Positions 10,090 through 19,978 of a stretch of 64,000 bases of DNA are shown one piece after another. The stretch spans positions 992,001 to 1,056,000 of the forward strand of contig JAYJMM010000003.1 in the NCBI GenBank assembly GCA_037349105.1, written 5' to 3'. Source of the DNA: Limnomonas spitsbergensis. Lineage: Eukaryota > Chlorophyta > Chlorophyceae > Chlamydomonadales. Position 1 is the stretch's first letter; each line of letters opens with the position of its first letter. A program made the translations under genes and the position numbers. Under the pieces are notes generated by a model. The model saw nothing but the letters and a program-made list of their open reading frames with translations. It did not search any database and was not told the origin of the DNA.

Positions 10090-10094
10090 CTTGT
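10090..10094. repeat. Target-site duplication, right copy (CTTGT)
   Basis: Exact copy of 2953-2957, directly after the right LTR. Confidence 0.92.
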
Positions 10095-10183
10095 TCGTCC
10101 CATGTAGTCTGGTGCCGGTGGGGCGAAGGAGGCCAAAAGCCCCTAGGTACAAATTGCAGGCTTTCTACGTGTTCTGGGATTAG
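10095..10183 (+). pseudogene. C-terminal end of the DIRS-like ORF, displaced by the gypsy insertion
   Basis: If the gypsy element and one target-site copy are disregarded, the plus-strand frame from 2952 continues here in phase. It reads about 30 more codons, including VPVGRRRPKAP and YKLQAFYVFW, to a TAG at 10181-10183. A basic stretch followed by an aromatic end is usual for the last part of DIRS-like ORFs. Phase agreement on both sides of a 7.1-kb insertion is strong evidence that this was one ORF. Confidence 0.65.
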
Positions 10184-11833
10184 GAGCAGAGTCTGAGAGT
10201 CAGAAAACCTTGGTGCTATGTTGTCTGAAAGGGGGCGTGGGTTGCGTGCCCCCCCCTCCAGGTGTAGTGGGTTGAGAGCCGGCATGTAGCCGGTGTGGTG
10301 GGGGTCTTAGAGGGCTGCACTTAGGAAGGCTAAATGAGCTAACCTGAGGGCAAAGCTTATCATCCAATCCATACACAATTCCAGTATGGTCACACAAGTT
10401 ACTGGCAGTTATGCGTGAAGTCGGCATTTACTAATAGCTATACGATTTGGCATTACACTTTGGCAGTACGTTTGAACTGGTAGGACATTTTCTTAATGGG
10501 TCATACGTCAGACGTCAACTTCGAAGCCATGTACGTCATATATACGTCATATACGTCATATATACGTCATAACTGTGCGTCCTGCCGAACCCCGCCCCTT
10601 GACGTGACGGATAACGTATAACGCATTTAGCTCCGAAACCAAAGGGTGTGGTGGGAAATCTGCCGCCGTGATGATGGTGCAGAAAATAATTTATTACAGA
10701 CCACATAATGACACATGCATCTGGATAGGAGCTACATCCAATCTGGGTAGGATGTAAACCCTGTTCGGATGGAAGCCAGCGAGCTACAGCCAATGTTTTG
10801 AAAGTAGCGCTGCAATTCCACACTGCCCCATTCTTAAGAAACGAAATTCCCTGGACGGGTTGGCTGGGAAGTATGCTGAGTCAGCAGCACTGGTTATTGA
10901 AACGCACGCTGGCAAGAGCTTCATCACAGCCTAAGGCCGTGTGGGCCTGGTGTAGCAAGCCCTGCTGCTTACCGGTCAAGGTTTTAACCCCGACAGCCCC
11001 GGGGTGGCCGCCCAGCGGCCTGCCTAGTGAGGCCTGGTGCACAGTTCCATAGAACCTGTCGTCAGGACTTCTTTCCTCTCGTGCCTTCTCTCTTGACTTT
11101 CAGACATTTTTTTGCCGACGTGGCCGAATTTTTTGTTTTAGCAGGGCCCAGAGATGTAACATCATTAACTGATGTAAACCTGCTGCCGGTACTGATATCC
11201 TCTGAGGCCAAAAGCGTACTTGTGTACTTTTGGTTCTGGATCCAGATCAGAGGTCTCCTCTCTCCACACGCTTGTAAGGTTGCAGGAATAAGCAAGCGCG
11301 GCCGCAGAACTGCTTGGCGGCATAACGACGACATCAACAAGCAGGCGAGGTGGGAAATCATTTAGCCTCACACACGCGCGCCCCGACGGATCAGCCGCAG
11401 CGACATCCTATCTCCCTTTCTGTTCTGTTCCATAATAAACACCGAATAGTACCAACAGTGACGCGTCAAATTTGCACTTGCTTATATCCGGTGAGGGCGC
11501 CCCTGGACGCTCTTGCTAGCCTCTGCCCATGCTGCCCAGCTAGGGCCGTAGGGCTGCCTTTGCCCCAGCCCCTGCCCCTGCCCATGCCCCTGCCTCTAAA
11601 CCTCTACTACCCCTACTCCTATCCCTCAGGCCCCCCTCAGCCCCTGCTCCTGTCTGCCTGGAAAGTGGAAATCGCCCATGGCATGATACTTACAACACTT
11701 GGGTTCATCTCCGCCCCTACGGCTGCAATTCTTATCAGGAAGCTAGGAAGGGCAGCAACAAATCGACAGCAGCCAGTCCCCTGAAGAAATCAGGTGTCTG
11801 GCAGTTTCTGCTGTGACAACGCTGGATCCCGTC
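10184..11833. other. Intergenic region before the SRPBCC gene
   Basis: No gene recognised. It contains a cluster of TACGTCA motifs (10503-10570) and a pyrimidine-rich stretch of CCCCTGCCC type at 11570-11640. The frame of the next gene is open back to about 11747, so its start could be slightly upstream of the ATG I chose, or an untranslated exon could lie here. Confidence 0.4.
10503..10570. promoter_or_regulatory. Cluster of TACGTCA (CRE/bZIP-like) motifs
   Basis: TACGTCA occurs five times within 68 bp, mostly as ATATACGTCAT, with GACGTCA in addition. TGACGT-type cores are classical bZIP binding sites. The cluster is about 1.3 kb upstream of the next gene start, so a regulatory role is only a suggestion. 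A short tandem repeat would look the same. Confidence 0.3.
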
Positions 11834-14800
11834 ATGACAGGCGAGAAAGAGTCAGGGCCAGCGCCTGGATGGACAGGCCATGTGGAGCGGAGCAAGGAGC
11901 ATTTTGGAGCAAGCATCAAGGAGGAGGGAAGCAACTACAAGCTAACTGTGACCAAGGGCAGGCGCACCGGCTACCTCTCTCACATCCATCTGCAGTCCTC
12001 GTGGGACATAGCTCCGGAGGCCATGTTTGATCTGCTGACATACCCTGCATCTGTCCCGCTCTTTAAAGGTGAGTGGCTGCTCATTTGTTGCTGTATCCAG
12101 CATGGTAGCACAATCCGGCTTAACCTGCACCAGAGCACGCCGTATCGTGCCGTATCGTGCTAACTTGGTAGTGCAATCCGGCTAATCATGTGGCGTATCG
12201 TGCTGTATCGTTCTACCTTGGTAGCCAGGTGGGCAGCTGGATAGGGTTGCAGCTAGCCAGTTAGATCTTTGGAGTGGTGACCATTGACGGCTATTGCCGT
12301 AGTTTTTCGTCCAATGCATAATAATACAGGCGAGATCGGTAAAAGGACAGCGTTTGAGTCTAACACGTTTGAGACTTTAAGAGGGTTTCAGGGTCCGTAG
12401 GGCAGCGCCAGGCGAGGAACAGTTATGGGTTTCCAAGGAATGTGCACGCACAGATGTTGCTTAGATTGAGTGCGGTGTTGCAGCGTGGGAAGCTTTAACC
12501 ATCAAGCTCCTTCATTAGTTCATTACATATCCAAGGCTATACATTAGTGCATTTTTCACGTTGCCAGGCACACGAATGTCATGAGCATGTGAGCCACACC
12601 ATAGGGCTGCTGCCGTGCTATGCATGTAGGGGCATACTGCGGGCGGCGTCTTGTTTCTCGCAATGAGGATGTGAAGGTTGTCGATGTGGAGCAGGTTGGG
12701 AAGATCCGGATAATGTGGTGAGAGAGCCAGCATCATTTCTTTTGTGTTAGCGTCTCAGGTTTCTAAGGTTGGGCGGCCGGTCTCACATCTTATTAAGTCA
12801 CAGAAAAAGAAACACATCATAGGAGAGCTCTAAACAGAGCCTAGACACAGGCAGAATTGTGCCCAGTGGGCCCTGCGCCCCTGTCCTAGACACAGGCAGA
12901 ATTGTGCCCAGTGGGCCCTGCGCCCCTGTCCTAGACACAGGCAGAATTGTGCCCAGTGGGCCCTGCGCCCCTGTCCTAGACACAGGCAGAATTGTGCCCA
13001 GTGGGCCCTGCGCCCCTGTCCTAGACACAGGCAGAATTGTGCCCAGTGGGCCCTGCGCCCCTGTCCTAGACACAGGCAGAATTGTGCCCAGTGGGCCCTG
13101 CGCCCCTGTCCTAGACACAGGCAGAATTGTGCCCAGTGGGCCCTGCGCCCCTGTCCTAGACACAGGCAGAATTGTGCCCAGTGGGCCCTGCGCCCCTGTC
13201 CTAGACACAGGCAGAATTGTGCCCAGTGGGCCCTGCGCCCCTGTCCTACCTAGGTCATAAACCTGTTGGAGAAGTGATGTTTACTGGTGATGTGCATTGA
13301 GCCACATATGATGCCTTCATCCATCGTCACAGTACAGCAGCAAAATAAATAGTCACTCAAAGGTAAATTGTACCGTAACCCAGTGATGTTAACAGTGTTG
13401 GGCAAATGTGCAAATGAAGTTATCTCATGATCTGTCATCGCATGAAGGACTGATCAGAATGCAGCTCGGGGCAAATATTAAGGTACCTCCCTACTGGGCC
13501 GCAGGTAGGTTTGCATGGAAATAATGGAACCCAGCCATGTCTACCATTACGTTTGGGGCAGCCTGGGGCACGGACCCAGCCATGAGGCACTCTAGTTGGG
13601 CACGGACAACCCTAGCCATGTCTTCAAATACGGCTGGGGCAGCCTTGCGACACAGGAATACCCACCCTGCTGGCCATCCTAGCCAATGATCTCTGATAGG
13701 CTCCGTGGAAACTACTTGGCTGTGGTCTCCTGCGATTCTTCTGTCTTCAGGATGAAAAAGAAATTCAAGTCACTCATTCGAGTCACGGAGGATCGAACCC
13801 ATTCGCCTGAGGGCGTCTACAATCTCAAGTTTGAGCTGCTGGAAAGCGTGAGTGAAGAACTCAGCGGTTACCCCCTTGGAACCCTTCCGAACCCGAACCC
13901 ATATGAAAGTATGAAACGGGAGCAAAGGGTTTTAGCGAGTCTCCTAGCAGACTCCCCTTGCAGCTTTGGCTGACGCTTCCCTGAAGTGGTGTCACTACAA
14001 GCACCAGGTGAAAGCAGAGGGGAATAACAACACTGCCACCCAGGGGTGTAATCACAACAAGCATCACTGTTTTCCCGGACCTGATGTCCTCCCTCTATGC
14101 CACAATCAACTGTTCCATTCATACAGTGAAATCGGGGCAGGTCGCCCGCATACCCCCCCCTGGCCCCCCCGCACACAACCCCTGGCCTTCTGCACCCCCC
14201 CATTCCCTCCTGCAGGACATCCTCTCCCGCTTCTCCGGCACCTGGACACTGAGCCCTCTTAAGGACGCAACCTCCGGAGCTGTCATCGGCTGCTACAGCA
14301 TCCTTGAACAGGATGTTCTCCCCAAAGGTGTGGGAGGGGGGGGGGCATGCTGCCCACAAGTGTGAATGGTGAGTCGAATTTAAGATGGCTTTTATTGCGC
14401 GGCTTGTCTTAAGCAGCCTTTGGCCTTGCCTTGGACAGCCCTTGGTCCTGCCTTATTGCGCCCTTTGCCTTGCCTTGAGCTTGGTCCTGCCTTATTGCGC
14501 CCTTTGCCTTGCTTTAGGTTACCCTAGGTCCTGCCTTATTGGGCCCCTTGCCTTGCCTTAGTCAGCCCTTTATCTCTAGTGTGCTTCCTCACAGCCTGCA
14601 CCTCTTATCTGCCTCCCTCCCAGGTGTCCCCATGTTTTTTCAGAAGATGCCCATTTTGGGCTCCCTGCTGCAAGACATAAGCAAGAAGGCCATCACTCGC
14701 CTCATGCGAGAGCTCGACGCAATCGTACTGCAGGTAGCCACCTGCTAGGTAGCTACCTGCTGGCGGTACAAGTGTGGGACTGATATTGGGTCGCTTGCAT

Positions 14801-16711
14801 GGCAGTGCGAAAGGCAGGGTGGACTCAGCTCCAGGCAACATGTTAACTTATCGGAGCATGTTCAACTGCACCATGCTGAACTGTAACTACCCTGTCCCTA
14901 ATGATCAGAGCGCTGTCTTGGTGAAATAGTCTTGTCCGTGTCGATGCGCACTACCTACACCTGGACAGCAGAGACCCTATGAAGCTTGACTGTATCCTGG
15001 ATTTGGGTTTTCAGGCGTTTCTTGCCGAGCCTAGGTGGGAGGCTATAGTTGGTGTCCCACTGTCACATGTCCATCATGCAGCTCAGGAGCTCAGCCTCCC
15101 GAATCTGCCCCCTCCCCGCCTCCATTCCTTTCAGATGCATGAGGGTGCGGCCCTGGGCTTAGATGGGCGCCAGGTGCTGGACCTGCTCCACCGCAACCGC
15201 ATGGCAGACCTCGAGTTCAACAAGACGTCCGGCATCAGCCTGGACCTGGACCTGGACCCAGGACCCTGTAAGTGATGTTCTAACAGGGTGGTCGCAATTA
15301 TGGTCTTTCACAAGAAAGAAGAAAGAAAGAAAGCTACGCCCTATTAGGGCATGGAGGTTAAGGAAACAATGCAGCTTGGGGCCGTAGCCACATCCGCGCC
15401 GTTACCATGAGGCAGAAGCGAAGAAGCAACTTCGAGTCTCACACGCAAGTTAAGAAGTTGAGAGACCAGCCACTCAGCCCCAAACCCTAATCAAAGAGGC
15501 GAGTGTGCAATGTTGGTTAGCGCAATGTTCCTAATCATGCTTTGTTTGACGCAAACATGCCATTCCGCAGTTTCATGCACAGTGAGGTCTAGTTGTATGC
15601 ATTCCGCAAATACACACGACTTGCTACGAGTGACCCTCCTTTGCTTCTTCATGTTGTGTTAGAAAGCTGGCCCGGCTGACCAGGCTGCCTCCTGCTGGCC
15701 CCTAACCGCCTGCACTTCTATCCTGTTGCCTCAACAGCGGAGGGAGATTTGACGCTGGACGCTGTGAAAGGTGTCACACCGCCACCTTCCACACAGGACG
15801 TCAACAGCTTTGACATGGGAACTGCATGTGAGCTGAGGGGCACCGAGGGGGTACTGAGGGGGCAGCCAGGCAACATGCAAAGGCAATGGGTGGATTCAAA
15901 GAAATAAGGGAAGAAAGCTCCGCCTCTTGGGATGGGTGAGAGTTAAGGAAACAGCGCAGCCTGGGCTGAAGCCACATCCGCGCCGGTACCGTTGGGTGCT
16001 TCATAGACAGGGAGAGTATTGGGTACTCAAATTAGTTTTGGAATGTCAAAGTAGAGGGCAGAAAGGGGCACACGAGACTCTCGTCTTCAACCCATGCTTG
16101 ATGGTGGACATGTTTGGACGGTGCACACCCGCTGGGCCCTGCTGAATGCTTGGCTGCCGCCGCTCGGGGCTGGTAGGGTGTGACTAAGATAATTTCCAGC
16201 TACCATGCATAGCCTGGACCCTGGTGCAGCCATGCCATGCTCTCCTATGAGAGGGGGGCAGGAACATGGAACCCGGCAATCTAGACAGGGGGAGAGGATG
16301 TTTTGGCAGGTTCGATCCCTCAACCTTTGGCGGGTTTGATCCCTCAACCTCCTGGGATGGATGCCATCAGTGACGTTGGACAGTGAATGAATGAGACAAG
16401 TTCCGCAGCACGTAGCAGGGTCAGCATTGCAGGTATGCCTGTGTGGCTTGTGATTGTGTACCTCTGGACCTATCTTTAGTCCCTCAATCCTTTGGCAGCA
16501 AGGAGCTGGGAAGGGCACTCAAGCATAATGCTGGTCGTAGCGCGAAACTGCGCTTGGAGAGTAACCTTGGGAGGAGGTGTTTGCACCAGTAACCTTTTCA
16601 ACTTACTGGTACTCTCTTACTCAAAAACTGCAGCTTACTCACAACTGCCTGCCCAATGCAGTTGATGATTCCTTTGATGATGATCCGGTGGTGTTGAGGA
16701 GAGGGTCATGA
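11834..16711 (+). CDS. START/polyketide-cyclase-like (SRPBCC, DUF220-like) lipid-binding-type protein, 8 exons
   Basis: Exons: 11834-12068, 12630-12717, 13751-13847, 14216-14327, 14624-14733, 15135-15267, 15738-15827, 16662-16711. All have GT/AG borders, phases agree at every junction, and the 915 nt give 304 residues ending in TGA. The start is the first ATG of the open first exon; an upstream start is possible. The N-terminal half (WDIAPEAMFDLLTYPASV, RRLVSRNEDVKVVDVEQVGK) and the middle (FSGTWTLSPLKD, EQDVLPKGVPMFF) follow the order of plant polyketide cyclase/dehydrase-like proteins, which form a helix-grip fold around a hydrophobic ligand. The end is acidic (DDSFDDDP). Ligand and location are unknown. 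Intron 2 carries a 9-copy 45-bp minisatellite. The gene converges on the ATPase gene. Confidence 0.8.
12841..13245. repeat. 45-bp minisatellite, 9 copies
   Basis: Nine consecutive 45-bp units with no difference that I could see, inside intron 2 (12718-13750) of the SRPBCC gene. Because 45 is divisible by three, open frames of about 135 codons appear on both strands; these are artefacts. Identical units suggest recent expansion. Confidence 0.93.
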
Positions 16712-17659
16712 TCGGACCACTCGAGATAGTGGGAGCAGGTCTTCATTCATGCCCCCACGAGCCTGAGGCAGCTTATAGTGCGACTCCTGATTTCCAGGAT
16801 CAGTGGGGGCATTTTTCAACCCTTATCACAGGTTCCTTGATGGTGGGCCTGCCAGTACAACACCTACATAAATTGTGTAGTGCCCTTGACATACAAGAGG
16901 GCACTTAATGTAGGAGCATGTGGCGCCGAGGTAATGTTTCCTTTCTTCTCCAGTATATTGTTTACACTCGGTGAAGTTTTGTGAAGTTTTTACAGTCCAA
17001 CAGAGCATTACACATGATGTTGGATATGTGCCCGTAAACCGGTACAGGCACTTGATACACTAGGACAGAAAGCGAAAAGCAGTGACCCCCATGGGCAAGC
17101 AACTAGCTCACAACCACGACAGTGGCGTGGGAATGAACCCCTTAGTGCAGAAGATAAGCCCCTGCCATAAAACATGATGTGGGTGCAAAATAGTTCGATT
17201 GAGCACCGCTTAGAGAATTAGGGGGGGGAGAGGAAATTTGGCAAAGTTTTGATATGATTCTCTCTTTTCATCATACGGTACACTGAAAGGTGAAAGAACA
17301 AAATTCCTTCCAGAACACATGTGCAGAATCCGCTGCATTTAGGTTGCCCCACACTCCATTTGCGTACCGTTTCATGGCCTCATCCTCGACCTCTAGAAAA
17401 TTATGGAAAGTGAGGTTAAACTGAAAACGGTGGATAGCTTTGGACCCCGAATGCAGCTACTTTGCCATCCCTCCGAATTGACGTTGTCTGGGATTGGGGA
17501 ATGAACATACTGATTATTGATTGTGGACGCCAGCTTTTTGTCATAAATTAAGAGTTTTGCTTTGAGGGCAGCTTAAATAAAAATCGTGTTTTCATACCCT
17601 AGGAAGGCAAATCATATACCGTACAGTATGGAAGTTTCAATCATTGATTGGTGGCACGG
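16712..17659. other. Convergent intergenic spacer
   Basis: About 950 bp between the stop of the SRPBCC gene (+) and the stop of the ATAD2-like gene (-). It should hold both 3' ends. No RNA gene or repeat is seen, only a short G-run at 17221-17228. Confidence 0.5.
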
Positions 17660-19978
17660 TCACTGACGCGGCAAGCTACCAAGGTAGGCCCCCACTGCGG
17701 CTGCCATGTCTCCTGCACCGGGTAGCCCCACTGCCATTCCTGTCCCCGGCTCTGTACCCGGTCGCTGGGTGCCGGGCATGCCCAACATGGCCCACTTTCC
17801 AACGAGGCCTGCAACCCGCTGGGCTGCTGCGTCCAGAGAATACGGACGGCCGCGGCGGACTGGAAGCAAGCGAGGGTGGCGCACTGCCCGCCTGCTCCCA
17901 CCCTCTGCTGCAGGGAAACTCGGCAGGTGCCCCGCCAGCCTGTCTCCCCGCGCCCTGTCATCGCCTGTGCCGCTGCCCCCGTCCGCCATGTCCGCCATGA
18001 GGTCTGCTGCAAGGACGGGCGCCAGTAGGGTGCAGCACTCCCGACACAGCCGCTCCACCTGCGTCCACACACACCGCTGCCACTGCTCCACCCGCAAGCT
18101 ATGTGCCTGGTCCAGGTCCAGGTCCAGCTGCGGCCGATCCAGCCCCGATGCAATTGCAGGTAAACCCACATCCTGTACCGCACCGGGGTAGTCGCAATGG
18201 GCCTCTGATGACCGGCCTCGTGGTTGAACTGCACCCACAGCTTGCACAGCGTCACAGGCAGCCTCTAAGCCTGCACCGGCTGAGGTGTCACAGGCAGCCT
18301 CTAAGCCTGCATCGGCTGAGGTGTCATAGGCCAGGCCTTGAAGGTGATGGATCGCTGCTTGCTCGCCGGAGCGGCGGTCCCGACTGAATCTTCCACGCCC
18401 ACTCAGGGGACTATCCGCCGGGCTGTCCGATCCTGTGGCTGGAGCCAAGCCATGCCTGGTACCCCCTGCCTCCTGCTCCTTCCCCTCCCTGGCTAGAGCC
18501 GCCACGCCCCTCTGCCCCTCTGCCCTGCTGCCAGCATCCGCCCCCCTCCCCCGCTCCTCCTCCACATCCGCTGCCACTGCCGCCTGCAAGAGCGTGTACA
18601 GGTACGGCTGGGAGGCGAGGCCCAACCCAGCGGCTGCAGAGTGCAGCATCTCTTCAGCCGTGTCCAGCAGCAGCCCTGCTGCAGTGGCTGTCCGACGAGC
18701 AACCACCAGCATGCTCCCCGGCAATGAGTCTTGACGCTGGCTCGTGAGCTGTGAATGAGGGCGAGCGGGTGCCAGTACCTCAGCTGCTCCCCGGGGCACA
18801 CCAGGGAACATCACCTGCCGCGCAGCCGCCGCGCGGATTCGCACCACGGCCTCCCGCAGATCTGCCAGGAGATCCTCAAACAGAGCGTACCGCCCGGCAG
18901 CAGCTTGCTCCAGCACTGAGCGTACTGAGACACCTCCCCGCAGATTCTGACCTTGGCGCAGTGCAGGGGCCTCCCGGCTGCTCCCCGCAGGCGCTGCACC
19001 GACCTCGCCCACTAGCCCTGATCTGGGCCTGCCTGAGGTTCGCTCCTCACAGGCTAGTGGCACGATGGCTGGGCAGTGCCGACACGCCGGTGATGACAGG
19101 AGGGAGGCTGCAACGCTCCTCATGCAGACGCGGACCTGGTGCATCAACCTCCGGGCCGTGGCCTGGTCCGCAACATTGAGACTGCAGAAAACTGCGGCGC
19201 CAGAGGGCGGGGCGTCCGCTGCAACAACGGGACCGCCGGCCAGGCCTGAAGGCAATGCGCCTGCTGCTGCGTATGATGAAGTGGAAGCATCCAAAGATGA
19301 TGACTCGGATCCTGCACCTGCCCTCAACCCTCTGCCCGTTCTTGCCTGAACGCCTCCGACGGCCCCGCCCGCCTGCAGGCGCGCCTTGCACACAGCCGCA
19401 GGTGTTGCAGCAACAACAGCAGATTCCCGCAGCGGCGGCGGCAACCTCTGCAGCAAGGCGTAGCGCAAAGAGGGCCGCGCCTGTCCCAGCACCCAAACAG
19501 CCGCATGTTCACAAGCGCGCTGCAGGACCTCCCGTGAGGACCTGCCCACTGAGGGGCAAGTCAGGACTCCTGAGCCACAGGGCCCGACACTTGCCTCAGC
19601 CTCAACACCCTGACCTAGGGAGGGGGCCATAGGCCCTAAAGGACCATCCCTTCCGACAGTTCCCCGCCTGATCGCCACAGCTCCTGGTTGGGCGCGGCTG
19701 CTGTGTCTGCCTGGTCCAATCACCGAGGCGCTGCTCCTATTGGCAGGGGACCCCCCACTGTCAAAGAAGCCAAGCACCTCCAGGGGCAGGTGCTGCGCCC
19801 CTTGGTGGCAGGTGGCAACCACGATGAGCGTCACATGTGGGGGGACCTGCACAGGACAAAAGAGGGGGAGGCTGTCGCCCGCGTGTCCCTTGGCACGGCA
19901 GCATTCATCTACTATGTACAAGCCCTCTCTCAGCATGCGGATGCTCTCTCCCACCCCCAATGACTCACCAAACCACAG
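17660..19978 (-). CDS. ATAD2-like gene, last exon (exon 14): end of AAA2, bromodomain-like region, C-terminus
   Basis: 773 codons. The first 75 residues finish AAA2: [16 protein letters not shown], then [16 protein letters not shown] and [10 protein letters not shown], matching the strand and helix pattern after Walker B in the second ATAD2 domain but without good catalytic residues. About 270 residues on (18805-19153) comes [18 protein letters not shown] followed by [20 protein letters not shown] and [16 protein letters not shown]. This is the helix pattern of the ATAD2-family bromodomain, but the usual NA-x-Y-N acetyl-lysine motif is not recognisable. The rest is alanine/glycine-rich, with a short duplicated stretch near 18270-18320. 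Further introns inside the low-complexity part cannot be excluded. Confidence 0.7.
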   Translation of the reverse strand: MWFGESLGVGESIRMLREGLYIVDECCRAKGHAGDSLPLFCPVQVPPHVTLIVVATCHQGAQHLPLEVLGFFDSGGSPANRSSASVIGPGRHSSRAQPGAVAIRRGTVGRDGPLGPMAPSLGQGVEAEASVGPCGSGVLTCPSVGRSSREVLQRACEHAAVWVLGQARPSLRYALLQRLPPPLRESAVVAATPAAVCKARLQAGGAVGGVQARTGRGLRAGAGSESSSLDASTSSYAAAGALPSGLAGGPVVAADAPPSGAAVFCSLNVADQATARRLMHQVRVCMRSVAASLLSSPACRHCPAIVPLACEERTSGRPRSGLVGEVGAAPAGSSREAPALRQGQNLRGGVSVRSVLEQAAAGRYALFEDLLADLREAVVRIRAAAARQVMFPGVPRGAAEVLAPARPHSQLTSQRQDSLPGSMLVVARRTATAAGLLLDTAEEMLHSAAAGLGLASQPYLYTLLQAAVAADVEEERGRGADAGSRAEGQRGVAALAREGKEQEAGGTRHGLAPATGSDSPADSPLSGRGRFSRDRRSGEQAAIHHLQGLAYDTSADAGLEAACDTSAGAGLEAACDAVQAVGAVQPRGRSSEAHCDYPGAVQDVGLPAIASGLDRPQLDLDLDQAHSLRVEQWQRCVWTQVERLCRECCTLLAPVLAADLMADMADGGSGTGDDRARGDRLAGHLPSFPAAEGGSRRAVRHPRLLPVRRGRPYSLDAAAQRVAGLVGKWAMLGMPGTQRPGTEPGTGMAVGLPGAGDMAAAVGAYLGSLPRQ

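Noticed and set aside
12798..13260. Repeat proteins of about 135 residues on both strands
   Set aside because: 9 x 45-bp minisatellite in an intron of the SRPBCC gene.
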